Assembly: GCA_049596955.1 (NCBI GenBank)
Contig: JBMYMD010000002.1
Span: 1 to 64,000 of the forward strand
DNA from: UBA3478 sp049596955
GTDB lineage: Bacteria > Bacteroidota > Bacteroidia > Flavobacteriales > Flavobacteriaceae
DNA: 64,000 nt
Reading direction: 5' to 3'
How positions within the stretch are numbered: the first letter of the stretch is position 1; each line of letters begins with the position of its first letter. The notes under the pieces were generated by a model. The model was given only the letters and a program-made list of their open reading frames with translations, was not told where the DNA came from and did not search any database. A program made the translations under genes and the position numbers. Below, one piece after another: positions 35,252 through 45,396 of the stretch.

Positions 35252-36784
35252 TTGGAAAAAAAGATACAAAACGCCCTTATCTCGGTATTTCACAAAGAAG
35301 GGCTTGAGCCTATAGTTCAAAAACTGAAGAAATTAGGTGTTCGCATATACTCTACTGGAGGAACAGAAAAATTCATAAAAGAATGCGGAGTCGATGTTAT
35401 TCCTATTGAAGATTTAACGGCATACCCCTCTATCTTAGGAGGTCGAGTAAAAACACTTCACCCAAAAGTCTTTGGCGGTATTTTAAATCGTCAAGACGTG
35501 AATTCTGATCAGGAAGAATGCAGCAAGTACGACATTCCACAACTCGATTTAGTCATCGTAGATCTTTATCCATTCGAGAAAACCGTAGCTTCAGGTCAAA
35601 GCCATACAGATATCATTGAAAAAATAGATATTGGTGGAATTTCATTGATCAGAGCTGCAGCAAAAAATTACAAAGATGTACTCTGTATTTCCTCACAAGA
35701 CCAATACGCAGGACTATTAGAAATCTTAAGCAATAAGGAGGCTAAGACCAACTTGGAAGAAAGGCAGCGTTTTGCAGCGGCTTCATTTCAACTTTCGTCG
35801 CATTACGACACGGCCATATTCAATTATTTCACAGGACAAAACGAAGACTCAGACCCTGTTTTAAAATTGAGCGAACAGCAACATATGCCTCTTAGATACG
35901 GAGAAAATCCACATCAAAAAGGAAGGTTTTTTGGAGACTTCAACGGCTTGTTTGATCAGCTTCACGGAAAGGCACTTTCCTATAACAACTTACTCGATAT
36001 CGATGCTGCCGTTCAACTCATGCGAGAATTTAAAGACGACTCTCCCACATTTGCCATTCTCAAACACAATAATGCATGTGGATTAGCCACTAGGGACAAT
36101 GTTCATCAAGCCTATGTAGATGCTCTTGCAGGCGACCCTATTTCTGCTTTTGGCGGCATCTTAATTGCAAACACTACTATCGATTTAAAGACGGCAGAAG
36201 AAATATCAAGCTTGTTTTGTGAGGTAGTCATTGCACCAGAATTTGATGCTGAAGCACAGGTCAAACTACAAGAAAAAAAGAATCGCATATTACTTGTTCA
36301 AAAAAATTGGAATTTGCCTAAAACACAAGTCAGAACAGCACTTAACGGTTACTTATGGCAAGAACAAGACAGTCTAACCGAAACCCAAGATCAATTAAAA
36401 ACTGTAACCACAATTAGCCCAAGTCAAGATGAAATTGACGACTTGCTTTTTGCAGCAAAAATTTGCAAACACACCAAGAGTAACACTATAGTTTTAGCCA
36501 AAAACCGTCAACTTATCGCCTCGGGAACAGGACAAACTTCTCGAGTAGACGCACTTAGACAAGCGATACAGAAAGCAAAAGCATTCAAATTTGAACTCGA
36601 AGGAGCGGTAATGGCTAGTGATGCCTTTTTTCCTTTTCCAGACTGTGTTGAAATTGCCCACAATGAAAAAATCTCTTCCGTAATACAACCTGGAGGATCG
36701 ATCAAAGACGAGTTGAGTATAAATTTTTGCAATAATGCAAAAATGTCAATGTTAATGACCGGAATTCGTCATTTTAAACACTAA
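35252..36784 (+). CDS. purH: Bifunctional AICAR formyltransferase / IMP cyclohydrolase
   Basis: The 510-residue enzyme has the N-terminal IMP cyclohydrolase domain (LISVFHKEG, YSTGGTEKF, GGRVKTLHPKVFGGIL) and the C-terminal AICAR transformylase domain (LRYGENPHQKGRF, LKHNNACGLA, GGSIKDELSINFCN). It carries out the last two steps of purine synthesis. The start is a TTG at 35252, which gives the usual N-terminus (MEKKIQNALISVF); no ATG is suitably placed. Confidence 0.95.
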   Translation: MEKKIQNALISVFHKEGLEPIVQKLKKLGVRIYSTGGTEKFIKECGVDVIPIEDLTAYPSILGGRVKTLHPKVFGGILNRQDVNSDQEECSKYDIPQLDLVIVDLYPFEKTVASGQSHTDIIEKIDIGGISLIRAAAKNYKDVLCISSQDQYAGLLEILSNKEAKTNLEERQRFAAASFQLSSHYDTAIFNYFTGQNEDSDPVLKLSEQQHMPLRYGENPHQKGRFFGDFNGLFDQLHGKALSYNNLLDIDAAVQLMREFKDDSPTFAILKHNNACGLATRDNVHQAYVDALAGDPISAFGGILIANTTIDLKTAEEISSLFCEVVIAPEFDAEAQVKLQEKKNRILLVQKNWNLPKTQVRTALNGYLWQEQDSLTETQDQLKTVTTISPSQDEIDDLLFAAKICKHTKSNTIVLAKNRQLIASGTGQTSRVDALRQAIQKAKAFKFELEGAVMASDAFFPFPDCVEIAHNEKISSVIQPGGSIKDELSINFCNNAKMSMLMTGIRHFKH

Positions 36785-36839
36785 AAATCTTACATTTACA
36801 AGAGTAGTAGTTACGTTAAATTAAAACCCCTTATTTGAT

Positions 36840-37868
36840 ATGGCATTTCTTGATTTCCTAACCGAAGAAATCGCTATTGACCTCGGAACGGCCAATACCC
36901 TCATAATACATAATGACAAAGTTGTTGTCGACTCTCCTTCTATTGTAGCTCGTGATCGCAGCTCTGGTAAAATTATTGCAGTAGGTCGAGAGGCCAATAT
37001 GATGCAAGGAAAGACGCATGAAAATATCAAAACCATTCGTCCTCTTAAAGATGGAGTCATTGCAGACTTTGACGCATCGGAAAAAATGATCAGTATGCTA
37101 ATCAAGGCGATTCCAGCATTGAAGAAAAAATTATTTCCACCTTCACTTCGTATGGTGATTTGTATTCCATCAGGCATTACTGAAGTAGAAATGCGCGCTG
37201 TTAAAGAATCAGCTGAACGAGTTAACGGCAAAGAGGTACATCTAATACACGAACCCATGGCAGCGGCTATCGGTATCGGTTTAGACATCATGGAACCAAA
37301 AGGAAATATGATTGTTGATATAGGTGGAGGAACCACTGAAATAGCAGTTATTGCTTTAGGAGGTATTGTTTGCGACCGTTCGGTTAAAATTGCAGGAGAC
37401 GTCTTTACCAACGACATTGTAAATTATATGCGTACGCAGTTTAACCTCTTTATTGGTGAGAGTACAGGTGAAAAAATAAAAATTGAATGTGGCTCAGCAC
37501 TTGACGACCTAGAGAATCCACCAAATGAAATGGAGATTCAAGGTAGAGATCTTTTAACCGGAAAACCTAAGTCTGTGTTAATGACGCACAAAGACGTAGC
37601 AAAAGCCTTAGATAAGAGTATCATTCGAATTGAAGACGCTGTCATGGAAACACTTTCTCAAACTCCTCCCGAACTCGCATCGGACATTTACAATTCAGGA
37701 ATATACTTAGCAGGTGGAGGGGCCCTACTCAGAGGACTAGACACCAGACTTTCAAACAAAACAGATTTACCCGTTTATATTTCAGAAGACCCCTTACGAG
37801 CAGTAGTACGGGGAACAGGCATTGCCCTTAAAAATTTAGAAATCTTTAAAAATATTTTAGTGAGGTAA
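36840..37868 (+). CDS. mreB: Rod shape-determining protein MreB
   Basis: A 342-residue actin-fold ATPase with the phosphate-1 motif IDLGTANTLI, phosphate-2 motif VDIGGGTTEIAVI and adenosine motif YLAGGGALLRGLD. An amphipathic N-terminus (MAFLDFLTEEI) is present. MreB filaments guide side-wall peptidoglycan synthesis. It is the first gene of mreB-mreC-mreD-PBP2-rodA. Confidence 0.97.
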   Translation: MAFLDFLTEEIAIDLGTANTLIIHNDKVVVDSPSIVARDRSSGKIIAVGREANMMQGKTHENIKTIRPLKDGVIADFDASEKMISMLIKAIPALKKKLFPPSLRMVICIPSGITEVEMRAVKESAERVNGKEVHLIHEPMAAAIGIGLDIMEPKGNMIVDIGGGTTEIAVIALGGIVCDRSVKIAGDVFTNDIVNYMRTQFNLFIGESTGEKIKIECGSALDDLENPPNEMEIQGRDLLTGKPKSVLMTHKDVAKALDKSIIRIEDAVMETLSQTPPELASDIYNSGIYLAGGGALLRGLDTRLSNKTDLPVYISEDPLRAVVRGTGIALKNLEIFKNILVR

Positions 37869-37885
37869 TACGTTGAATCTGTGAT

Positions 37886-38719
37886 ATGCAGCAAATCATT
37901 TCATTCTTATTTAAAAGACAAGTAGAACTTCTCTACCTTCTGTTACTATTGATAAGTTTGATGCTGAGTATCAATTCTCACTCTTATCATCAAAGACAAT
38001 ATTTAAACTCGGCCAATGCACTTAGCAGTGGATTGCAGCTGTGGAGCACCGAAGCCTTTACTTATTTTGATTTGAAAAAGGTAAACAGCGCATTGAATGA
38101 AGAAAACGTAGCGTTAAAAAACGAGCTGGAACAGTTAAAAAGTTCTGTTCAGCTATTAAACCGAGCTGCATTAAATACTGCATTCGGTGAGAGTCAATTC
38201 AAATATTATTCAGCAAAAATTATCAAGAACAGTATTAGTCGTTATAGAAATTACCTCACCATCGATCTAGGTGCCAATGATAAGGTGACCACTGACATGG
38301 GCGTTATTAATGAAAAAGGAATCGTGGGGGTAGTAGACGAAGTATCTGCACAATATGCAACTATCGCTTCGGTAGCACATGCAGATGTACAAATCAATGC
38401 CAAGCTCAAAAATTCAGACCACTTTGGTTTTCTAAGTTGGGATGGATTAGACTATACATTATTCAATTTATTTGACGTTCCTAAAAATGCAGCTGTTTCG
38501 CTTGGTGACACTATAGTCACCGGAGGAATGTCCAATATTTTTCCAGAAGATATTTTAATTGGAACTGTGGTAGATTACAGCATTCCGAACAACCAAAGTT
38601 TTTATGAGATCACGGTTAAATTGAACAATGATTTAGCCAACCTTGATTACGTTAAATTGATCTCCAATAAAAACAAAAATGAAATCAGTACACTTCAGTC
38701 TAAAACCACTCTTGAATGA
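37886..38719 (+). CDS. mreC: Rod shape-determining protein MreC
   Basis: The 277-residue protein has one N-terminal membrane helix (about residues 14-29), a coiled coil (about 60-92, LNEENVALKNELEQLKSS) and the periplasmic MreC beta domains (GIVGVVDEVSAQYATIASVAHADVQINAKLK). It links MreB to PBP2. It lies 17 bases after mreB and overlaps mreD by four bases. Confidence 0.93.
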   Translation: MQQIISFLFKRQVELLYLLLLLISLMLSINSHSYHQRQYLNSANALSSGLQLWSTEAFTYFDLKKVNSALNEENVALKNELEQLKSSVQLLNRAALNTAFGESQFKYYSAKIIKNSISRYRNYLTIDLGANDKVTTDMGVINEKGIVGVVDEVSAQYATIASVAHADVQINAKLKNSDHFGFLSWDGLDYTLFNLFDVPKNAAVSLGDTIVTGGMSNIFPEDILIGTVVDYSIPNNQSFYEITVKLNNDLANLDYVKLISNKNKNEISTLQSKTTLE

Positions 38720-39222
38720 TTACCAATGATCTAGGAAATCTCGCCCTACGTTTTATTGGATTAATATTTGTTCAAGTGTTAATTCTAAATAACCTCATTG
38801 TTTTCGGACAATATATCCCTTTCATTCCTGCACTTTTTCTGTTTTGGTTTCCGATGTATATTCCAAAAAATATCATGATGGTGGTGGCCTTTTTTCTTGG
38901 ACTGATCATCGATATATTTACTGATACAGTTGCGTTTCACGCATTTTCTTTAAGTACAATAGCTTATTTACGTCCTAGCATCTTAAAATTTTGCTTTGGA
39001 AATAATATTGAATTTCAAAGCAATCATTTTCAAGGTACTTCCAGAGTTCAAAGACTGAGTTTTTTGTTCATACTGTTGTCCCTCGAAGCATTTTTGTTTT
39101 TCATCTTAGAAATATTCAATTTTAAACACATCTTACTTATTTTTAACAAAACAGTGCTCACCACATTTTTAAGTTTCGGAGTTAGTTTAATTATCACCTC
39201 TATAATACCTAGGAATATCTAA
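38716..39222 (+). CDS. mreD: Rod shape-determining protein MreD
   Basis: A 168-residue, very hydrophobic protein with about five or six membrane helices, of the size and position expected of MreD, a poorly conserved family. The segment FFLGLIIDIFTDT is the best-preserved family feature. It overlaps mreC by four bases, and the PBP2 gene starts at the next base after its stop. Confidence 0.87.
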   Translation: MITNDLGNLALRFIGLIFVQVLILNNLIVFGQYIPFIPALFLFWFPMYIPKNIMMVVAFFLGLIIDIFTDTVAFHAFSLSTIAYLRPSILKFCFGNNIEFQSNHFQGTSRVQRLSFLFILLSLEAFLFFILEIFNFKHILLIFNKTVLTTFLSFGVSLIITSIIPRNI

Positions 39223-41094
39223 ATGCAACGATTTGTTTTTAATATACTGACCACACTCATAGGCCTTACTTTCATTTTTAGGTTGGGGTATTTACAGATC
39301 ATTAAATACGACAAGAGCAAACAAATGATGGACAACCTGGCCATCAAAGTTGAAAAAACATATCCAGAGCGCGGTTTTATCTACGACAGAAATAACCAAT
39401 TACTCGTTGCCAATCAACCGGCCTATGACATTATGGTCATACCTCGAGATATTGAGAATTTAGATACTTTAGCCTTCTGTCAAATGCTTAATATCAGCAA
39501 AAAACAACTTGACAAAACCTTGGCGCGAGCCAAGCGATATTCCACTCGATTACCTTCTGTTGTACTGTCGAATTTATCTAAAAATGAATACGCCGTTTTT
39601 CAAGAAAAAATGAGGCGTTTTCCTGGTTTTTTCGTTCGTGCAAAATCATTGAGAGATTACTACACTGCAGCTGGAGCGAATGTACTTGGATACATCTCAG
39701 AAGTCAATCAAGACGATATTAATAAGAACGCTTACTATATCCAAGGTGAAAATATCGGTCGCACTGGAATCGAAAAACAATATGAGAAATACTTAAGAGG
39801 GAGCAAAGGCGTAAAATACATTCAAAAAGACCGTTTCAATAGAGAAATAGGTCCCTATGAAAACGGTATATATGATACCCTAGCTAGAATTGGACTTGAT
39901 ATTAATATCACCATAGATAAAGAACTCCAAGAGTATGCCGAAAAGCTCATGAACGGGAAAAGAGGAGGAATCGTTGCGCTCGAACCCAAAACAGGAGAAA
40001 TTTTGAGTATGGTCAGCGGACCAACCTATGACCCATCGCTTCTTGTAGGACGAAAAAGATCAAAAAATTATACCAAATTACATTACGACTCCATTTCAAA
40101 ACCTACTTGGGACCGTTCCATACTAGCTGAACCTTCTCCTGGTTCTCCTTTCAAGGTCTTAAATGCGCTTGCTGCCCTTCAAGAAGGCACACTCGATCAA
40201 AACGAAAAAGTACGCTGTTATGAAGGCTTTTATGTGGGTGGTGTAAAAAGAGGGTGTCACTGCGGTGGTGGTCATCGCGATTTAAATGACGGAATTCGAC
40301 ACTCGTGTAATGCCTATTTCGCAGATGTTTTCAAAAATTTTTACGACAAGTATGAAAATACTGCTCAAGCTCACGACTCTTGGACAAAGCACATGAAAAG
40401 TTTTGGACTTGGAAACTATTTGGGAACAGATCTGCCCACAGGTCGACCAGGGCGAATTCCAAACAATGCATATTACGATAGAGCCTATGGAAAAAATAAA
40501 TGGTACAATAGTTATATCATTTCTAATGCCATAGGTCAAGGTGAAGTAGCCGCTACTCCTATACAACTTGCCAATATGACAGCGGCCATTGCCAATAGAG
40601 GTTATTTTATCACTCCTCATATCATTAAAAATATTTCAGACGGTTCAGAAATTCCATCGAGATTTAAACGAAAACGATTTACATCAATTGATAGCAAGCA
40701 CTTTGATCCCATTATAAAAGGTATGAGTGAAGTCTACAAAAGAGGAACTGCGAGATGGCTTCAAGTGCCTGAGGTTGAAATTGCCGGAAAAACAGGAACG
40801 GTAGAAAATTTCACCATCATAAATGGTGTAAAAACACAGTTGACCGACCACTCAGTGTTCGTAGCCTTTGCTCCTGTTGAAAATCCGAGGATAGCCCTGG
40901 CGGTTTATATTGAACATGGCTATTACGGAGCGCGTTATGCAGGACACATCGCTTCTTTGATGATCGAAAAATACATCAAAGGAGAAATCAGCCGAAAAGA
41001 TTTAGAAGCGCGTATGTTGACCAAAACACTCGATCGTGAATACGCCAAGCCACTAAGTGGAGAGCCTTTCGAAATCAACGAGTATGTCTGGTAA
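39223..41094 (+). CDS. mrdA: Penicillin-binding protein 2 (elongasome transpeptidase)
   Basis: The 623-residue class B PBP has an N-terminal membrane anchor (about residues 6-26), the pedestal domain with GFIYDRN, and the transpeptidase motifs Ser308-x-x-Lys311 (SPFK), Ser361-x-Asn363 (SCN) and KTG in AGKTGTVENF. An insert between the first two motifs is rich in Cys and His (C332, C345, H346, C347, H351), recalling the zinc site known in E. coli PBP2. It crosslinks side-wall peptidoglycan with RodA, whose gene overlaps its 3' end by 11 bases. Confidence 0.95.
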   Translation: MQRFVFNILTTLIGLTFIFRLGYLQIIKYDKSKQMMDNLAIKVEKTYPERGFIYDRNNQLLVANQPAYDIMVIPRDIENLDTLAFCQMLNISKKQLDKTLARAKRYSTRLPSVVLSNLSKNEYAVFQEKMRRFPGFFVRAKSLRDYYTAAGANVLGYISEVNQDDINKNAYYIQGENIGRTGIEKQYEKYLRGSKGVKYIQKDRFNREIGPYENGIYDTLARIGLDINITIDKELQEYAEKLMNGKRGGIVALEPKTGEILSMVSGPTYDPSLLVGRKRSKNYTKLHYDSISKPTWDRSILAEPSPGSPFKVLNALAALQEGTLDQNEKVRCYEGFYVGGVKRGCHCGGGHRDLNDGIRHSCNAYFADVFKNFYDKYENTAQAHDSWTKHMKSFGLGNYLGTDLPTGRPGRIPNNAYYDRAYGKNKWYNSYIISNAIGQGEVAATPIQLANMTAAIANRGYFITPHIIKNISDGSEIPSRFKRKRFTSIDSKHFDPIIKGMSEVYKRGTARWLQVPEVEIAGKTGTVENFTIINGVKTQLTDHSVFVAFAPVENPRIALAVYIEHGYYGARYAGHIASLMIEKYIKGEISRKDLEARMLTKTLDREYAKPLSGEPFEINEYVW

Positions 41095-42373
41095 ATCATT
41101 TCTTTGGAGAGTCGATTGGCTCGTTATACTGCTTTACGTTTCACTCAGTTTTTTCGGATGGCTAAACCTGTATTCAACAACCGTTAGCGACACCGACGCC
41201 TCTTTATTCGATTTTAGCACCTATTATGGAAAACAGCTTTTCTTCTTTTGCTTATCTATTGTGATGTTTTTCAGCATCTCACTTCTAGACGATCGATTTT
41301 TTGAGCGCTTTTCGTCCATTTTTTACTTCGTAGGCTTATTTCTACTCATCGGTTTATTTGTCTTTGGAGAAACTATAGCTGGAGCAACATCCTGGTATGA
41401 TTTGGGCGCCTTTAATTTTCAGCCTTCCGAATTTGCCAAGCTTACTACTGTATTGGGATTAGCCAAATACCTAAGTGACTTTCAAACCGATATCAAAAAA
41501 ACATCTAGCCAGGCATTTGCAGTTCTTTTAATTCTAGCACCGGTAATACTGATAGTTCCGCAACCTGATCCCGGAAGTGCACTTATCTTTTTGGCTTTGT
41601 TTTTGGTTTTATTTTACGAGGGATTTCCTATTTACTTTCTCGTCTTTGCCATTGTATTAGCCCTTTTGTTTGGACTTACATTAATCTTTGATGCAATACT
41701 TATAGGGATTATTTACGGTGTATTACTGCTTTTTTACTTTGGATTTAAATCGCCAAGGATTAAAGTTCCGAGGATAACTATGACGACTTTTGTACTTTTT
41801 TCTGGTTTAATTATCTCGGGAACAACTTATGTGTTTGAAGAAGTGTTTGAAGACCGTCACCGAGACCGATTCAATTTATGGTTGAACCTTGAGAAAAATA
41901 CAAATGAACTTGAATCTATTCGCAAAAGTATCGGATACAACACAATTCAGGCAGAAGAAGCCATCGCCTCAGGTAGATGGTTCGGGAAAGGATTTTTAAA
42001 AGGAACTCGAACAAAAGGAGATTTCGTTCCTCAACAACATACCGACTACATCTTTAGTTCTGTGGGCGAGGAATGGGGGTTTGTAGCATCTGCTTTGGTC
42101 ATCGTTGCTTTCGTAGTTTTACTCAATAGATTAGTGAAAATTGCAGAGCGTCAAAAAAGACATTTTAATCGCCTATTCGGTTATGGAATTACGGCAATAC
42201 TGTTGTTTCACTTTGTAATCAACATCGGTATGGTTCTAGGGCTTTTACCAACTATAGGCATCCCTTTGCCGTTTTTTAGCTATGGCGGTTCAGGACAATT
42301 ATTTATGTCTTTAATGCTGTTTATACTCCTCAAAATGGACGCCAATAGGCTGAATCAAGATGGAGGACTTTAA
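41084..42373 (+). CDS. rodA: Peptidoglycan glycosyltransferase RodA
   Basis: A SEDS-family membrane protein. The start chosen is ATG 41084 (MSGKSFLWRVDWL, 429 aa); an upstream in-frame ATG at 41057 is less likely because it lies deep within the PBP2 gene. Visible signatures are FQPSEFAKL, PQPDPGSALIF, FVPQQHTDYIFSSVGEEWGF and GIPLPFFSYGGSG. It polymerises lipid II for side-wall growth. It ends the mre operon, one base away from the convergent protease gene. Confidence 0.95.
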   Translation: MSGKSFLWRVDWLVILLYVSLSFFGWLNLYSTTVSDTDASLFDFSTYYGKQLFFFCLSIVMFFSISLLDDRFFERFSSIFYFVGLFLLIGLFVFGETIAGATSWYDLGAFNFQPSEFAKLTTVLGLAKYLSDFQTDIKKTSSQAFAVLLILAPVILIVPQPDPGSALIFLALFLVLFYEGFPIYFLVFAIVLALLFGLTLIFDAILIGIIYGVLLLFYFGFKSPRIKVPRITMTTFVLFSGLIISGTTYVFEEVFEDRHRDRFNLWLNLEKNTNELESIRKSIGYNTIQAEEAIASGRWFGKGFLKGTRTKGDFVPQQHTDYIFSSVGEEWGFVASALVIVAFVVLLNRLVKIAERQKRHFNRLFGYGITAILLFHFVINIGMVLGLLPTIGIPLPFFSYGGSGQLFMSLMLFILLKMDANRLNQDGGL

Positions 42374-42374
42374 T

Positions 42375-44510
42375 CTACCCCTTAATTGACGATGGCCTTT
42401 TAAAAGTATACTTTTTCAAGTCTTTTAGTACTTCTACAGCTTCTTCGACGTACAAATCTCGAGAGAGTTCCTTATGCCACCTGTCTCTTTTTTCGCGAAG
42501 TATAGAATCGGTAGAAAACAAACGCTCTTCGTCTTTCAAGGATGAAAAATTAAGTTTCGAATCATACTCATCCAACACATCAAATCGATCCGTTTCTGCT
42601 TTGAGCACCTTTTCTTCTTCTAAGTATTTGTCGTAATTGAGAGAAACCAACTTGTTTTCGCGCTGCTCCATAATCCACTTTGCTTCCTGGTCAATAAGTT
42701 GCATTTCCTTTGACTTAGAAATACGGGCCTCACTATTTGCGATGATTTGTTCAAAATCAATTTCCTTCTCCCAAACCGAATAGTTCGTGGGTGAAATTTG
42801 GTCCCATTTCATGGGATTATCGTGGTCGCGCTCACCAATGTCAATGTAGGAGTATCGATCTGGAAGGGGTATATCCGAAGTAACTCCTCTGAGTTGTGTT
42901 GAACCTCCATTGATGCGATAAAATTTCTGAGTAGTAATCTTTAAGGCACCTAATTCTCCAAATTCATTAGACCGCACAATATTGTCAAGTGGAATCAAAT
43001 TCTGCACCGTTCCTTTCCCGAAAGTCTGAGTACTTCCTAAAATAACCCCACGCTTGTAGTCTTGAATGGCCGCAGCTAAAATCTCTGAGGCAGAAGCAGA
43101 CAACTCATTGACGAGAATAACTAAAGGTCCATCCCATTGTACACGTTCATCATTATCCTCGTGAATTTCTTTGCGTTTACCTAGAGAACTCACTTGAACA
43201 ATTGGGCCCTCTGAGATAAAGTATCCAGCCATATCAATAACGGTCTTCAACGAGCCTCCTCCATTGTTTCGCAAATCAAGTATAAGTCCTTCTACACCTT
43301 CTTTTTTTAAATTTTCGATCTCTTTCAACACATCTGTAGCGGCGTTTCGATTGTCATAATCTTCAAAATCGATATAAAACTTAGGGAGGTTAATCAAACC
43401 AAAATTACTCTTCCCTTGATCTTCAATAATGACAGACTTAGCGTAAGACTCCTCTAATTCTACAACATCACGAACAATGGCTACCTCATCGATTTGCCCA
43501 TCCACTCTTTTAACAGTCAAAAACACCTCTGTTCCCTTAGGTCCCTTGATAAGTTTGATCGCATCATCGATAGGCATACCGACAATATTTACGCTCAATT
43601 CTTCACCTGCTTGCCTGACCTTCAAAATTTCATCTCCTACTTCTAGGGATTGAGCCCTCCAAACTGGACCACCTGAAATAATCTCTACAATTTTGGTTCC
43701 CTCGGGTTTTTTCTGAAGACGAGCTCCAATTCCCTCAAACTTTCCTGACATACTAATGTCAAAACGGTCTTTGTCCGTAGGGGCCATATAATAAGTGTGA
43801 GGATCGTATTCCTCTACTATGGCGTTTAAGAATTCTACGAAAGTATCTTCTTTATCAAAGTCTTCTAAAAAATCAAAATATTCAAAAAGATCTTTTCGAG
43901 TTTGTTCGCGAGATTCAGCTTCAATTTCTTTAAGCTTTGAGCGTTTTACGGCTTTTAACTCTACTTCATTTTCACTCAAGAAAGTTTCAATCTTAGAATC
44001 GTAGGTGTTTAGGGCATTCAACTTCAATTGTTTGCGCCAACGATTAGCCAATTCTTTTTCGGTCTCAACAAATCCTAATTCGTCATAGTCGACTAAAATT
44101 TCATCTTCTGAATAGAAGTCGAAAGGCTTGGAAAGTACTTTTTGATAGCGCTCTTTAGCTTGGCTTTGTCTCTGATCAAAACGCTCATATACTTTATTAA
44201 AAAAGCTCAAATCGGTATTTTTTATTTGATCGTCAATTTGAAATCGATAGGGCTCGAACTCTTCAAGATCTGAAGAGAGAAAGTATCGTTTTAGAGGATC
44301 TAAATTTTCAAATAAGCGATCAAAAACTTTTGAAGAAAAACGATCGTTGAGATTCTTAGGCTCATAGTGACCTTTCTCAAGCACGTAGCTGATTAAATCT
44401 ATGAGCAGTTTATCTTTATCACTATCGTCAAAAGACGATTTATTGGTAAAACTGCAAGAGGCAACGGCTAAGAAAAAAAAGCCGAAACCAAAAATTAAAT
44501 TCCTTTTCAT
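42375..44510 (-). CDS. Carboxy-terminal processing peptidase (Prc/Tsp, family S41)
   Basis: The 711-residue protein has a lipoprotein-type signal peptide (VASC), an N-terminal helical TSP domain, a PDZ domain (GIGARLQKKPEGTKIVEI... GGPVWRAQ), and the S41 protease core with the catalytic Ser in NELSASASEI and Lys in TFGKGTVQNL. A long C-terminal helical domain follows, as in E. coli Prc. In E. coli Prc trims periplasmic and lipoprotein substrates, including cell-wall enzymes, which fits its place next to the elongasome genes. Confidence 0.92.
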   Translation of the reverse strand: MKRNLIFGFGFFFLAVASCSFTNKSSFDDSDKDKLLIDLISYVLEKGHYEPKNLNDRFSSKVFDRLFENLDPLKRYFLSSDLEEFEPYRFQIDDQIKNTDLSFFNKVYERFDQRQSQAKERYQKVLSKPFDFYSEDEILVDYDELGFVETEKELANRWRKQLKLNALNTYDSKIETFLSENEVELKAVKRSKLKEIEAESREQTRKDLFEYFDFLEDFDKEDTFVEFLNAIVEEYDPHTYYMAPTDKDRFDISMSGKFEGIGARLQKKPEGTKIVEIISGGPVWRAQSLEVGDEILKVRQAGEELSVNIVGMPIDDAIKLIKGPKGTEVFLTVKRVDGQIDEVAIVRDVVELEESYAKSVIIEDQGKSNFGLINLPKFYIDFEDYDNRNAATDVLKEIENLKKEGVEGLILDLRNNGGGSLKTVIDMAGYFISEGPIVQVSSLGKRKEIHEDNDERVQWDGPLVILVNELSASASEILAAAIQDYKRGVILGSTQTFGKGTVQNLIPLDNIVRSNEFGELGALKITTQKFYRINGGSTQLRGVTSDIPLPDRYSYIDIGERDHDNPMKWDQISPTNYSVWEKEIDFEQIIANSEARISKSKEMQLIDQEAKWIMEQRENKLVSLNYDKYLEEEKVLKAETDRFDVLDEYDSKLNFSSLKDEERLFSTDSILREKRDRWHKELSRDLYVEEAVEVLKDLKKYTFKRPSSIKG

Positions 44511-44589
44511 CTAAACAAACAATTATTTTACATTGTAAAACTCGTAAAGTTAAAGAAAAATTAATGCCAAAGCGAAGTTAAAAAGAACG

Positions 44590-44597
44590 TAAATTTG
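44590..44597 (+). promoter_or_regulatory. Putative -7 box of the surE operon promoter
   Basis: TAAATTTG matches TAnnTTTG and lies 13 bases before the surE start codon, implying an almost leaderless transcript. No TTG was found at the expected upstream distance. Confidence 0.38.
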
Positions 44598-44610
44598 ATA
44601 AACTACAGTA

Positions 44611-45396
44611 ATGCACAAGCCTTTAATACTCATAACAAACGATGATGGAATCAATTCTAGAGGATTGAGAAGGCTTATTGAATTCATGCAAGAAATTGGA
44701 AATGTCTTTGTGGTAGCTCCTGACAGCCCTCAATCAGGAATGGGTCACGCAATAACATTAGACAGTACATTGAGTGTGCAAAAGGTAAGTTTACACGGTC
44801 TTGACAACAAGTTTGAAGCATACAGTTGCAGTGGAACACCCGCAGACTGTGTAAAACTCGCGCTACAAGAATTATTGCCCGAAAAGCCAGATCTCTGTGT
44901 GTCTGGAATTAATCACGGCTCTAATGCCTCGATTAATGTCATTTACTCAGGAACAATGTCGGCTGCAATGGAAGCGGGAATTGAAGGAATCCCAGCCATA
45001 GGATTCTCCTTGTGTGATTTTGCGTATGATGCCGATTTTGAATCGTGTAAACACGGTGTACAGCTGTTGGTCAATGAGGCTTTACAGCATGGAATGCCAA
45101 AAGACACCGTCTTGAATGTCAATTTCCCCAAAACTAGAGGAGAAGAACCTTATAAGGGAATACGAATATGTCGCCAAGCTAAGGCTAATTGGAAAGAGAG
45201 ATTCGATAAAAGACAAAGCCCTTCAGGTAAAGATTACTATTGGCTCACAGGAGATTTTCGATTATTAGATCAAGGAGAAGACACAGATATTAATGCCTTA
45301 GAAGATTATTTTATCTCTGTAGTTCCTTGTCAATTTGATTTAACTGCGCATCACAGCATAGCAACTCTTAATTCTTGGAACATTCATGACAATTAA
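44611..45396 (+). CDS. surE: 5'/3'-nucleotidase SurE
   Basis: A 261-residue enzyme with the SurE metal motif ITNDDGI (Asp9/Asp10 area), VVAPDSPQSGMGHAIT, SGTPADCVKLAL and VSGINHGSN. It removes phosphate from nucleoside monophosphates. It overlaps the next gene by 11 bases and starts a run of surE, a small membrane protein gene, lpxB and comEC. Confidence 0.94.
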   Translation: MHKPLILITNDDGINSRGLRRLIEFMQEIGNVFVVAPDSPQSGMGHAITLDSTLSVQKVSLHGLDNKFEAYSCSGTPADCVKLALQELLPEKPDLCVSGINHGSNASINVIYSGTMSAAMEAGIEGIPAIGFSLCDFAYDADFESCKHGVQLLVNEALQHGMPKDTVLNVNFPKTRGEEPYKGIRICRQAKANWKERFDKRQSPSGKDYYWLTGDFRLLDQGEDTDINALEDYFISVVPCQFDLTAHHSIATLNSWNIHDN

